Source of the DNA: Volvox africanus
Lineage: Eukaryota > Chlorophyta > Chlorophyceae > Chlamydomonadales > Volvocaceae
Direction of reading: 5' to 3'
Assembly: GCA_030268105.1 (NCBI GenBank)
Contig: BSDZ01000003.1
Location: 744,001-808,000, forward strand
Length of the DNA: 64,000 nucleotides
Each line of letters opens with the position of its first letter. The stretch's first letter is position 1. The position numbers and the translations under genes were made by a program. The notes under the pieces were generated by a model. That model was not told the origin of the DNA. It did no database searches and was given only the letters and a program-made list of their open reading frames with translations. Of this stretch, positions 1 through 8,490 are shown one piece after another.

Positions 1-152
1 GAGGGTGAGTCATGCACATATAAGAATAAATAATGCAATAAGGTCCAGGCAGGCCTGGGTGCATTGCAAATATAAACAGGTTTGGGCTGGCCAAGAGTCG
101 CTGGTTAGATTCCCACTGGCTGATGATCAGGGCAGGTTGTTGAGAGTGCGCA

Positions 153-294
153 ATGCACATATACCAATGAATGATGCAATAAGGGCCAGGCAGGCATGGG
201 CGCATTGCAAATTTCATTAGGTTTTGGGCTGGCTGAGAGTCCCTGGTTAGTTTCCCGCTGGCTGATGATCAGGGCAGGTTGTTGAGAGTGCGCA
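153..294 (+). repeat. Exemplar long monomer, 142 bp
   Basis: Representative of the commonest long form, phased at ATGCAC. In order it holds the ATGCACATATACCAATG box, ATGATGCAATAA, the GC-rich core, GCGCATTGCAAAT, a GGTTTTGGG linker, the TTAG-TTCCC motif, and CTGGCTGATGATCAGGGCAG ahead of the next unit. The 141-bp form (for example 12-152) differs by one T in the GTTTTGGG run. This copy carries GGCATGGG in place of GGCCTGGG in its core, so the dyad has a mismatch here. Confidence 0.95.
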
Positions 295-316
295 ATGCAC
301 ATATACCAATGAATGA

Positions 317-351
317 TGCAATAAGGGCCAGGCAGGCCTGGGCGCATTGCA
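317..351. other. 35-bp nested dyad in the monomer core (exemplar)
   Basis: Seen directly: TGCAAT (317-322), 5-bp spacer, CCAGGC (328-333), AG, GCCTGG (336-341), 4-bp spacer GCGC, ATTGCA (346-351). Both the inner 6-bp arms and the outer 6-bp arms are perfect inverted repeats around one centre. The arrangement recurs in most monomers and could extrude a small cruciform or fold as a hairpin in RNA. Dyad symmetry is reported for several centromeric satellites; a role here is inference. Confidence 0.85.
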
Positions 352-386
352 AATATTAACAGGTTTTGGGTTGGCAGAGAGTCGCT

Positions 387-397
387 GGTTAGATTCC
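387..397 (+). promoter_or_regulatory. Pol III B-box-like motif in the monomer (exemplar)
   Basis: GGTTAGATTCC matches the tRNA-gene B-box consensus GGTTCGANTCC at nine of ten specified bases. It recurs in many monomers; some have GGTTTGATTCC instead. Flanking GC(T/C)GG and CCCGC could form four of five base pairs around a 7-nt loop, as in a tRNA T-arm. I find no convincing A-box at the usual distance and no cloverleaf. It could be chance or a relic. Confidence 0.3.
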
Positions 398-440
398 CGC
401 TGGATGATGATCAGGGCAGGTTGTTAAGAGTGCGCAATTA

Positions 441-464
441 TGATGATGATGATGATGATGATGA
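441..464 (+). repeat. (TGA)8 microsatellite in truncated 54-bp unit
   Basis: GCAATTA is followed by eight TGA triplets, then TCAGGGCATGTTGTTGAGAG. The tract lies in a 54-bp unit (437-490) that lacks the dyad core and linker. It probably grew from the TGATGAT of the normal long monomer. Confidence 0.95.
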
Positions 465-746
465 TCAGGGCATGTTGTTGAGAGTTAGCCATGCACATAT
501 ACCATTTAATGATGCAATAAGGGCCAGGCAGACCTGGGCGCATTGCAAATTTTAACAGGTTTGGGCTAGGTGAGCGTCGCCAATTAGATTTCGGCTGGCA
601 GGTTCTTGAGAATGCGCAATTCACATATACCAATTAATGATGCAATAAGGGCCAGGCAGGCCTGGGCGCATTGCAAATTTTAACAGGTTTGGGCTAGGCG
701 AGGGTCGCCGGTTAGATTTCGGCTGGCAGGTTGTTGAGAATGCGGA

Positions 747-874
747 ATTCACATATACCAATGAATGATGCAATAAGGGCCAGGCATGGCTGGGCGCATT
801 GCAAATATAAACAAGTTTGGGCTGGCCGAGAGTCGACAGTCAGATTCCCTCTGGCAGGTTGTTGAGACTGCGCA
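747..874 (+). repeat. Exemplar short monomer, 128 bp
   Basis: The short form lacks the 13-bp segment TGATGATCAGGGC, reading CCCTCTGGCAGGTTGTTG where long monomers read CCCGCTGG-CTGATGATCAGG-GCAGG. It also usually has one T fewer in the T run. The missing segment is bounded by GGC on both sides in the long form, as expected for a slippage or microhomology indel. Short and long monomers often alternate, giving a 270-bp dimer. This copy carries the GGCATGGCTGGG core variant. Confidence 0.95.
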
Positions 875-1830
875 ATGCACATATTTCAATGAATGATACA
901 ATAAGGGCCAGGCAGGCCTGGGCGCATTGCAAATTTCATTAGGTTTTGGGCTGGCCTAAAGGTGCCGGTTAGATTCCCGCTGGCTGATGATCAGGGCAGG
1001 TTGTTGAGAGCGCGCAATGCACATATAGCAATGAATGATGCAATAAGGTCCAGGAAGGCCTGGTCACATTGCAAATATAAACAGGTTTGGGCTTGCGGAG
1101 AGTCGCCGGTTAGATTCCCGCTGGCTGATGATCAGGGCAGGTTGTTGAGAGTGAGCCATGCACATATACCAATGAATGATGCAATAAGGGCCAGGCATGG
1201 CTGGGCGCATTGCAAATATAAACAAGTTTGGGCTGGCTGAGAGTCGCTGGTTAGATTCCCTCTGGCAGGTTGTTGAGACTGCGCAATGCACATATATCAA
1301 TGAATGATGCAATAAGGGCCAGGCAGGCCTGGGCGCATTGCAAATTTCATTGAGATTTGGGCTGGCCTAGAGGTGCCGGTTAGATTCCCGCTGGCTGATG
1401 ATCAGGGCAGGTTGTTGAGAGTGCGCAATGCACATATACCAATGAATGATGCAATAAGGGCCAGGCAGGCCTGGGTGCATTTCAAATATTAACAGGTTTT
1501 GGGTTGGCAGAGAGTCGCCGGTTAGATTCCCGCTGGCTGATGATCAGGGCAGGTTGTTGAGAGTGAGCCATGCACATATACCAATGAATGATGCAATAAG
1601 GGCCAGGCATGGCTGGGCGCATTGCAAATATAAACAAGTTTGGGCTGGCCGAGAGTCGCCGGTTAGATTCCCTCTGGCAGGTTGTTGAGACTGCGCAATG
1701 CACATATACCAATTAATGATGCAATAAGGGCCAGGCAGGCCTGAAAGCATTGCAAATTTCAAGAGGTTTTAGGCTGGCCGAGAGTGGCTGGTTAGATTCC
1801 CGCTAGCTAATGATCAGGGAAGGTTGTTGA

Positions 1831-1842
1831 GATTGCGCAATC
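1831..1842. other. GATTGCGCAATC perfect palindrome, first of 22 copies
   Basis: A distinct long-monomer variant (GCTAGCTAATGATCAGGG upstream; CCACATATAACAATGAATAATG downstream) carries a perfect 12-bp palindrome where other monomers read GACTGCGCAATG or GAGTGCGCAATG. Other starts: 3905, 4716, 8321, 11236, 15092, 22560, 22830, 33143, 36168, 37673, 41744, 44182, 46059, 48355, 50801, 53364, 55927, 57838, 59621, 61687, 63200. The inner ATTGCGCAAT equals the vertebrate C/EBP consensus palindrome; binding is not shown by the sequence. Confidence 0.9.
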
Positions 1843-2507
1843 CACATATAACAATGAATAATGCAATAATGGCCAGGCAGGCCTGGGTGCATTGCAAAGA
1901 TTAACAGGTTTTGGGCGGCCGAGCGTCACCGGTTAGATTCCCTCTGGCAGGTTGTTGAGACTGCGCAATGCACATATACCAATTTACGATGCAATAAGGT
2001 CCAGGCAGGCCTGGGCGCATTGCAAATTTCAATAGGGTTTGGGCTGCCCGAGAGTCGCTGGTTAGATTTCCGCTAGCTGATGATTAGGGCAGGTTGTTGA
2101 GAGTGCGCAATGCACATATAAGAATAAATTTTGGAAGAAGGGCCAGGCAGGCCTGAAAGCATTGCAAATATTAACAGGTTTGGGCTGGCCGAGAGACGCC
2201 GGTTTGATTCCCTCTGGCAGGTTGTTGAGACTGCGCAATGCACATAAACCAATGAATGATGCAATAAGGGCCAGGCAGGCATGGGCGCATTGCAAAAAAT
2301 CACAGGTTTTGGGCTGGCCGAGAGTCGCTGGTTAGTTTCCCACTGGCTGATGATCAGGGCAGTTTGTTGAGAGTGAGCCATGCACATATAAGAATAAATG
2401 ATGTGATAAGGGCCAGGCAGGCCTGGGTGCATTGCAAATATTAACAGGTTTGGGTTGGCCGAGAGTCGCTGGTTAGATTCCCGCTGGCAGGTTGTTGAGA
2501 CTGCGCA

Positions 2508-2657
2508 ATGCATATACACCAATTTATGATGCAATAAGGGCCAGGCAGGCCTGGGCGCATTGCAAATATTAAGAGGCTTAACAGGTTTGGGCTGGCCGAG
2601 AGTCGCTGGTTAGATTCCCGCTGGATGATGATGAGGGAAGGTTGTTGAGGGTGAGTC
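2508..2657 (+). repeat. Exemplar 150-bp monomer with TTAAGAGGCTTAA insertion
   Basis: This monomer begins ATGCATATACACCAATTTATG and contains a 9-bp insertion after GCAAATA, making TTAAG-AGG-CTTAA at 2569-2581. That site is an inverted repeat with perfect 5-bp arms, and the insertion leaves TTAA on both sides. The 3' segment reads CTGGATGATGATGAGGG rather than CTGGCTGATGATCAGGG. The type recurs many times and is the marker of the 561-bp tetramer. Confidence 0.93.
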
Positions 2658-3395
2658 ATGCACATATAAGAATAAATAATGCAATAAGGTCCAGGCAGGC
2701 CTGGGTGCATTGCAAATATAAACAGGTTTGGGCTGGCCAAGAGTCGCTGGTTAGATTCCCGCTGGCTGATGATCAGGGCAGGTTGTTGAGAGTGCGCAAT
2801 GCACATATACCAATGAATGATGCAATAAGGGCCAGGCAGGCCTGGGCGCATTGCAAATTTCATTAGGTTTTGGGCTGGCTGAGAGTCCCTGGTTAGTTTC
2901 CCACTGGCTGATGATCAGGGCAGGTTGTTGAGAGTGAGCCATGCACATATAAGAATAAATGATGCGATAAGGGCCAGGCAGGCCTGGGTGCATTGCAAAT
3001 ATTAACAGGTTTGGGCTGGCCGAGAGTCGCTGTTTAGATTCCCTCTGGCAGGTTGTTGAGACTGCACAATGCATATACACCAATTTATGATGCAATAAGG
3101 GCCAGGCAGGCCTGGGCGCATTGCAAATATTAAGAGGCTTAACAGGTTTGGGCTGGCCGAGAGTCGCTGGTTAGATTCCCGCTGGATGATGATGAGGGCA
3201 GGTTGTTGAGGGTGAGTAATGCACATATAAGAATAAATAAGGCAATAAGACCCAGGCAGGCCTGGGCGCATTGCAAATATAAACAGGTTTGGGCTGGCCA
3301 AGAGTCGCTGGTTAGATTCCTGCTGGCTGATGATCAGGGCAGGTTGTTGAGAGTGCGCAATGCACATATACCAATGAATGATGCAATAAGGGACA

Positions 3396-4141
3396 GGCAG
3401 GCCTGGGCGCATTGCAAATTTCATTGAGATTTGGGCTGGCCTAGAGGTGCCGGTTAGATTCCCGCTGGCTGATGATCAGGGCAGGTTGTTGAGAGTGCGC
3501 AATGCACATATACCAATGAATGATGCAATAAGGGCCAGGCAGGCCTGGGTGCATTTCAAATATTAACAGGTTTTGGGTTGGCAGAGAGTCGCCGGTTAGA
3601 TTCCCGCTGGCTGATGATCAGGGCAGGTTGTTGAGAGTGAGCCATGCACATATACCAATGAATGATGCAATATGGGCCAGGCATGGCTGGGCGCATTGCA
3701 AATATAAACAAGTTTGGGCTGGCCGAGAGTCGCCGGTTAGATTCCCTCTGGCAGGTTGTTGAGACTGCGCAATGCACATATACCAATTAATGATGCAATA
3801 AGGGCCAGGCAGGCCTGAAAGCATTGCAAATTTCAAGAGGTTTTAGGCTGGCCGAGAGTGGCTGGTTAGATTCCCGCTAGCTAATGATCAGGGAAGGTTG
3901 TTGAGATTGCGCAATCCACATATAACAATGAATAATGCAATAATGGCCAGGCAGGCCTGGGTGCATTGCAAAGATTAACAGGTTTTGGGCGGCCGAGCGT
4001 CACCGGTTAGATTCCCTCTGGCAGGTTGTTGAGACTGCGCAATGCACATATACCAATTTACGATGCAATAAGGTCCAGGCAGGCCTGGGCGCATTGCAAA
4101 TTTCAATAGGGTTTGGGCTGGCCGAGAGTCGCTGGTTAGAT
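3396..4141 (+). repeat. Repeat with 811-bp offset, copy 1
   Basis: Near-identical to about 4207-4952 and, at offset 2,074, to the 1.3-2.0-kb region. One visible difference is CAATATGGGCC near 3669 against CAATAAGGGCC. The right edge switches from the GATTGCGCAATC-type context into a CCCTCTGGCAGG short monomer. Confidence 0.8.
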
Positions 4142-5575
4142 TCCCTCTGGCAGGTTGTTGAGACTGCGCAATGCACATATATCAATGAATGATGCAATAA
4201 GGGCCAGGCAGGCCTGGGCGCATTGCAAATTTCATTGAGATTTGGGCTGGCCTAGAGGTGCCGGTTAGATTCCCGCTGGCTGATGATCAGGGCAGGTTGT
4301 TGAGAGTGCGCAATGCACATATACCAATGAATGATGCAATAAGGGCCAGGCAGGCCTGGGTGCATTTCAAATATTAACAGGTTTTGGGTTGGCAGAGAGT
4401 CGCCGGTTAGATTCCCGCTGGCTGATGATCAGGGCAGGTTGTTGAGAGTGAGCCATGCACATATACCAATGAATGATGCAATAAGGGCCAGGCATGGCTG
4501 GGCGCATTGCAAATATAAACAAGTTTGGGCTGGCCGAGAGTCGCCGGTTAGATTCCCTCTGGCAGGTTGTTGAGACTGCGCAATGCACATATACCAATTA
4601 ATGATGCAATAAGGGCCAGGCAGGCCTGAAAGCATTGCAAATTTCAAGAGGTTTTAGGCTGGCCGAGAGTGGCTGGTTAGATTCCCGCTAGCTAATGATC
4701 AGGGAAGGTTGTTGAGATTGCGCAATCCACATATAACAATGAATAATGCAATAATGGCCAGGCAGGCCTGGGTGCATTGCAAAGATTAACAGGTTTTGGG
4801 CGGCCGAGCGTCACCGGTTAGATTCCCTCTGGCAGGTTGTTGAGACTGCGCAATGCACATATACCAATTTACGATGCAATAAGGTCCAGGCAGGCCTGGG
4901 CGCATTGCAAATTTCAATAGGGTTTGGGCTGCCCGAGAGTCGCTGGTTAGATTTCCGCTAGCTGATGATTAGGGCAGGTTGTTGAGAGTGCGCAATGCAC
5001 ATATAAGAATAAATTTTGGAAGAAGGGCCAGGCAGGCCTGAAAGCATTGCAAATATTAACAGGTTTGGGCTGGCCGAGAGACGCCGGTTTGATTCCCTCT
5101 GGCAGGTTGTTGAGACTGCGCAATGCACATAAACCAATGAATGATGCAATAAGGGCCAGGCAGGCATGGGCGCATTGCAAAAAATCACAGGTTTTGGGCT
5201 GGCCGAGAGTCGCTGGTTAGTTTCCCACTGGCTGATGATCAGGGCAGTTTGTTGAGAGTGAGCCATGCACATATAAGAATAAATGATGTGATAAGGGCCA
5301 GGCAGGGCTGGGTGCATTGCAAATATTAACAGGTTTGGGTTGGCCGAGAGTCGCTGGTTAGATTCCCGCTGGCAGGTTGTTGAGACTGCGCAATGCATAT
5401 ACACCAATTTATGATGCAATAAGGGCCAGGCAGGCCTGGGCGCATTGCAAATATTAAGAGGCTTAACAGGTTTGGGCTGGCCGAGAGTCGCTGGTTAGAT
5501 TCCCGCTGGATGATGATGAGGGAAGGTTGTTGAGGGTGAGTCATGCACATATAAGAATAAATAATGCAATAAGGT
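4115..5575 (+). repeat. Second 2,885-bp-offset copy, upstream of the 2,915-bp duplication
   Basis: Continues the copy of 1230-3412 up to the start of the 2,915-bp duplication. It includes the second member of the 811-bp pair, the GATTGCGCAATC site at 4716 and the AAATTTTGGAAGAAG variant near 5012. A CAGGGCTGGG core near 5303 is private to this copy. Confidence 0.8.
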
Positions 5576-8490
5576 CCAGGCAGGCCTGGGTGCATTGCAA
5601 ATATAAACAGGTTTGGGCTGGCCAAGAGTCGCTGGTTAGATTCCCGCTGGCTGATGATCAGGGCAGGTTGTTGAGAGTGCGCAATGCACATATACCAATG
5701 AATGATGCAATAAGGGCCAGGCAGGCCTGGGCGCATTGCAAATTTCATTAGGTTTTGGGCTGGCTGAGAGTCCCTGGTTAGTTTCCCACTGGCTGATGAT
5801 CAGGGCAGGTTGTTGAGAGTGAGCCATGCACATATAAGAATAAATGATGCGATAAGGGCCAGGCAGGCCTGGGTGCATTGCAAATATTAACAGGTTTGGG
5901 CTGGCCGAGAGTCGCTGTTTAGATTCCCTCTGGCAGGTTGTTGAGACTGCACAATGCATATACACCAATTTATGATGCAATAAGGGCCAGGCAGGCCTGG
6001 GCGCATTGCAAATATTAAGAGGCTTAACAGGTTTGGGCTGGCCGAGAGTCGCTGGTTAGATTCCCGCTGGATGATGATGAGGGCAGGTTGTTGAGGGTGA
6101 GTAATGCACATATAAGAATAAATAAGGCAATAAGACCCAGGCAGGCCTGGGCGCATTGCAAATATAAACAGGTTTGGGCTGGCCAAGAGTCGCTGGTTAG
6201 ATTCCTGCTGGCTGATGATCAGGGCAGGTTGTTGAGAGTGCGCAATGCACATATACCAATGAATGATGCAATAAGGGCCAGGCAGGCCTGGGCGCATTGC
6301 AAAGATTAAAAGGTTTTGGGCTGGCTGAGAGTCCCTGGTTAGTTTCCCACTGGCTGATGATCAGGGCAGGTTGTTGAGAGTGAGCCATGCACATATAAGA
6401 ATAAATGATGCGATAAGGGCCAGGCAGGCCTGGGTGCATTGCAAATATTAACAGGTTTGGGCTGGCCGAGAGTCGCTGTTTAGATTCCCTCTGGCAGGTT
6501 GTTGAGACTGCGCAATGCACATATTTCAATGAATGATGCAATAAGGGACAGGCAGGCCCGGGCGCATTGCAAAGATTAACAGGTTTTGGGTTGGCAGAGA
6601 GTCGCCGGTTAGATTCCCGCTGGCTGATGATCAGGGCAGGTTGTTGAGAGTGAGCCATGCACATATACCAATGAATGATGCAATAAGGGCCAGGCAGGCC
6701 TGGGCGCATTGCAAATATAAACAGGTTTGGGCTAGCCGAGAGTTTCTGGTTAGATTCCCTCTGGCAGGTTGTTGAGACTGCGCAATGCACATATATCAAT
6801 GAATGATGCAATAAGGGCCAGGCAGGCCTGGGCGCATTGCAAATATTAACAGGTTTTGGGTTGGCAGAGAGTCGCTGGTTAGATTCCCGCTGGATGATGA
6901 TCAGGGCAGGTTGTTAAGAGTGCGCAATTATGATGATGATGATGATGATGATGATCAGGGCATGTTGTTGAGAGTTAGCCATGCACATATACCATTTAAT
7001 GATGCAATAAGGGCCAGGCAGACCTGGGCGCATTGCAAATTTTAACAGGTTTGGGCTAGGTGAGCGTCGCCAATTAGATTTCGGCTGGCAGGTTCTTGAG
7101 AATGCGCAATTCACATATACCAATTAATGATGCAATTAGGGGCAGGCAGGCCTAGGCGCATTGCAAATTTTAACAGGTTTGGGCTAGGCGAGGGTCGCCG
7201 GTTAGATTTCGGCTGGCAGGTTGTTGAGAATGCGGAATTCACATATACCAATGAATGATGCAATAAGGGCCAGGCATGGCTGGGCGCATTGCAAATATAA
7301 ACAAGTTTGGGCTGGCCGAGAGTCGACAGTTAGATTCCCTCTGGCAGGTTGTTGAGACTGCGCAATGCACATATTTCAATGAATGATACAATAAGGGCCA
7401 GGCAGGCCTGGGCGCATTGCAAATTTCATTAGGTTTTGGGCTGGCCTAAAGGTGCCGGTTAGATTCCCGCTGGCTGATGATCAGGGCAGGTTGTTGAGAG
7501 CGCGCAATGCACATATAGCAATGAATGATGCAATAAGGTCCAGGAAGGCCTGGTCACATTGCAAATATAAACAGGTTTGGGCTTGCCGAGAGTCGCCGGT
7601 TAGATTCCCGCTGGCTGATGATCAGGGCAGGTTGTTGAGAGTGAGCCATGCACATATACCAATGAATGATGCAATAAGGGCCAGGCATGGCTGGGCGCAT
7701 TGCAAATATAAACAAGTTTGGGCTGGCTGAGAGTCGCTGGTTAGATTCCCTCTGGCAGGTTGTTGAGACTGCGCAATGCACATATATCAATGAATGATGC
7801 AATAAGGGCCAGGCAGGCCTGGGCGCATTGCAAATTTCATTGAGATTTGGGCTGGCCTAGAGGTGCCGGTTAGATTCCCGCTGGCTGATGATCAGGGCAG
7901 GTTGTTGAGAGTGCGCAATGCACATATACCAATGAATGATGCAATAAGGGCCAGGCAGGCCTGGGTGCATTTCAAATATTAACAGGTTTTGGGTTGGCAG
8001 AGAGTCGCCGGTTAGATTCCCGCTGGCTGATGATCAGGGCAGGTTGTTGAGAGTGAGCCATGCACATATACCAATGAATGATGCAATAAGGGCCAGGCAT
8101 GGCTGGGCGCATTGCAAATATAAACAAGTTTGGGCTGGCCGAGAGTCGCCGGTTAGATTCCCTCTGGCAGGTTGTTGAGACTGCGCAATGCACATATACC
8201 AATTAATGATGCAATAAGGGCCAGGCAGGCCTGAAAGCATTGCAAATTTCAAGAGGTTTTAGGCTGGCCGAGAGTGGCTGGTTAGATTCCCGCTAGCTAA
8301 TGATCAGGGAAGGTTGTTGAGATTGCGCAATCCACATATAACAATGAATAATGCAATAATGGCCAGGCAGGCCTGGGTGCATTGCAAAGATTAACAGGTT
8401 TTGGGCGGCCGAGCGTCACCGGTTAGATTCCCTCTGGCAGGTTGTTGAGACTGCGCAATGCACATATACCAATTTACGATGCAATAAGGT
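5576..8490 (+). repeat. 2,915-bp tandem duplication, copy 1
   Basis: Every landmark reappears 2,915 bp downstream: TGA tract 6931 to 9846, CCTAAAGG linker about 7445 to 10360, GATTGCGCAATC 8321 to 11236. Both copies share the private AATTAGGGGCAGGCAGGCCTAGG core variant (near 7135 and 10050), so the duplication is younger than the split from the 0.3-2.0-kb module. Confidence 0.9.
6931..6954 (+). repeat. (TGA)8 microsatellite
   Basis: Same truncated unit as at 441, exactly 6,490 bp downstream, with eight triplets and TTAAGAG upstream as in the first copy. Confidence 0.95.

Larger units (their letters stand above)
308..2013 (+). repeat. 1.7-kb TGA-bearing module, copy 1
   Basis: Matches 6798-8503 (offset 6,490) and 9713-11418 (offset 9,405). 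It contains the truncated TGA unit, several 128-bp units with GCAATTC in place of GCAATGC, the CCTAAAGG linker at about 955 and the first GATTGCGCAATC monomer. Differences from copies 2 and 3 include AATAAGGGCCAGG against AATTAGGGGCAGG near 636, and CAGTCAGATT against CAGTTAGATT near 838. Confidence 0.85.
1230..3412 (+). repeat. Repeat with 2,885-bp offset, copy 1
   Basis: Near-identical to about 4115-6297, including the AAATTTTGGAAGAAG variant monomer (near 2127 and 5012) and two successive 561-bp tetramers. Edges were judged from where the sequences part and are good to a few tens of bases. Confidence 0.82.

Noticed and set aside
387..397. tRNA gene
   Set aside because: Only a T-arm-like stretch is present; no acceptor stem, anticodon arm or A-box at proper spacing.
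441..464. TGA tract as a coding polyisoleucine stretch on the minus strand
   Set aside because: The frame is short, lies wholly within satellite and arises from ATC triplets of the microsatellite.
2121..2135. AATAAA and TATAAGAA as polyadenylation signal and TATA box
   Set aside because: They are part of the recurring box after ATGCACATA in a subset of monomers, with no gene context.
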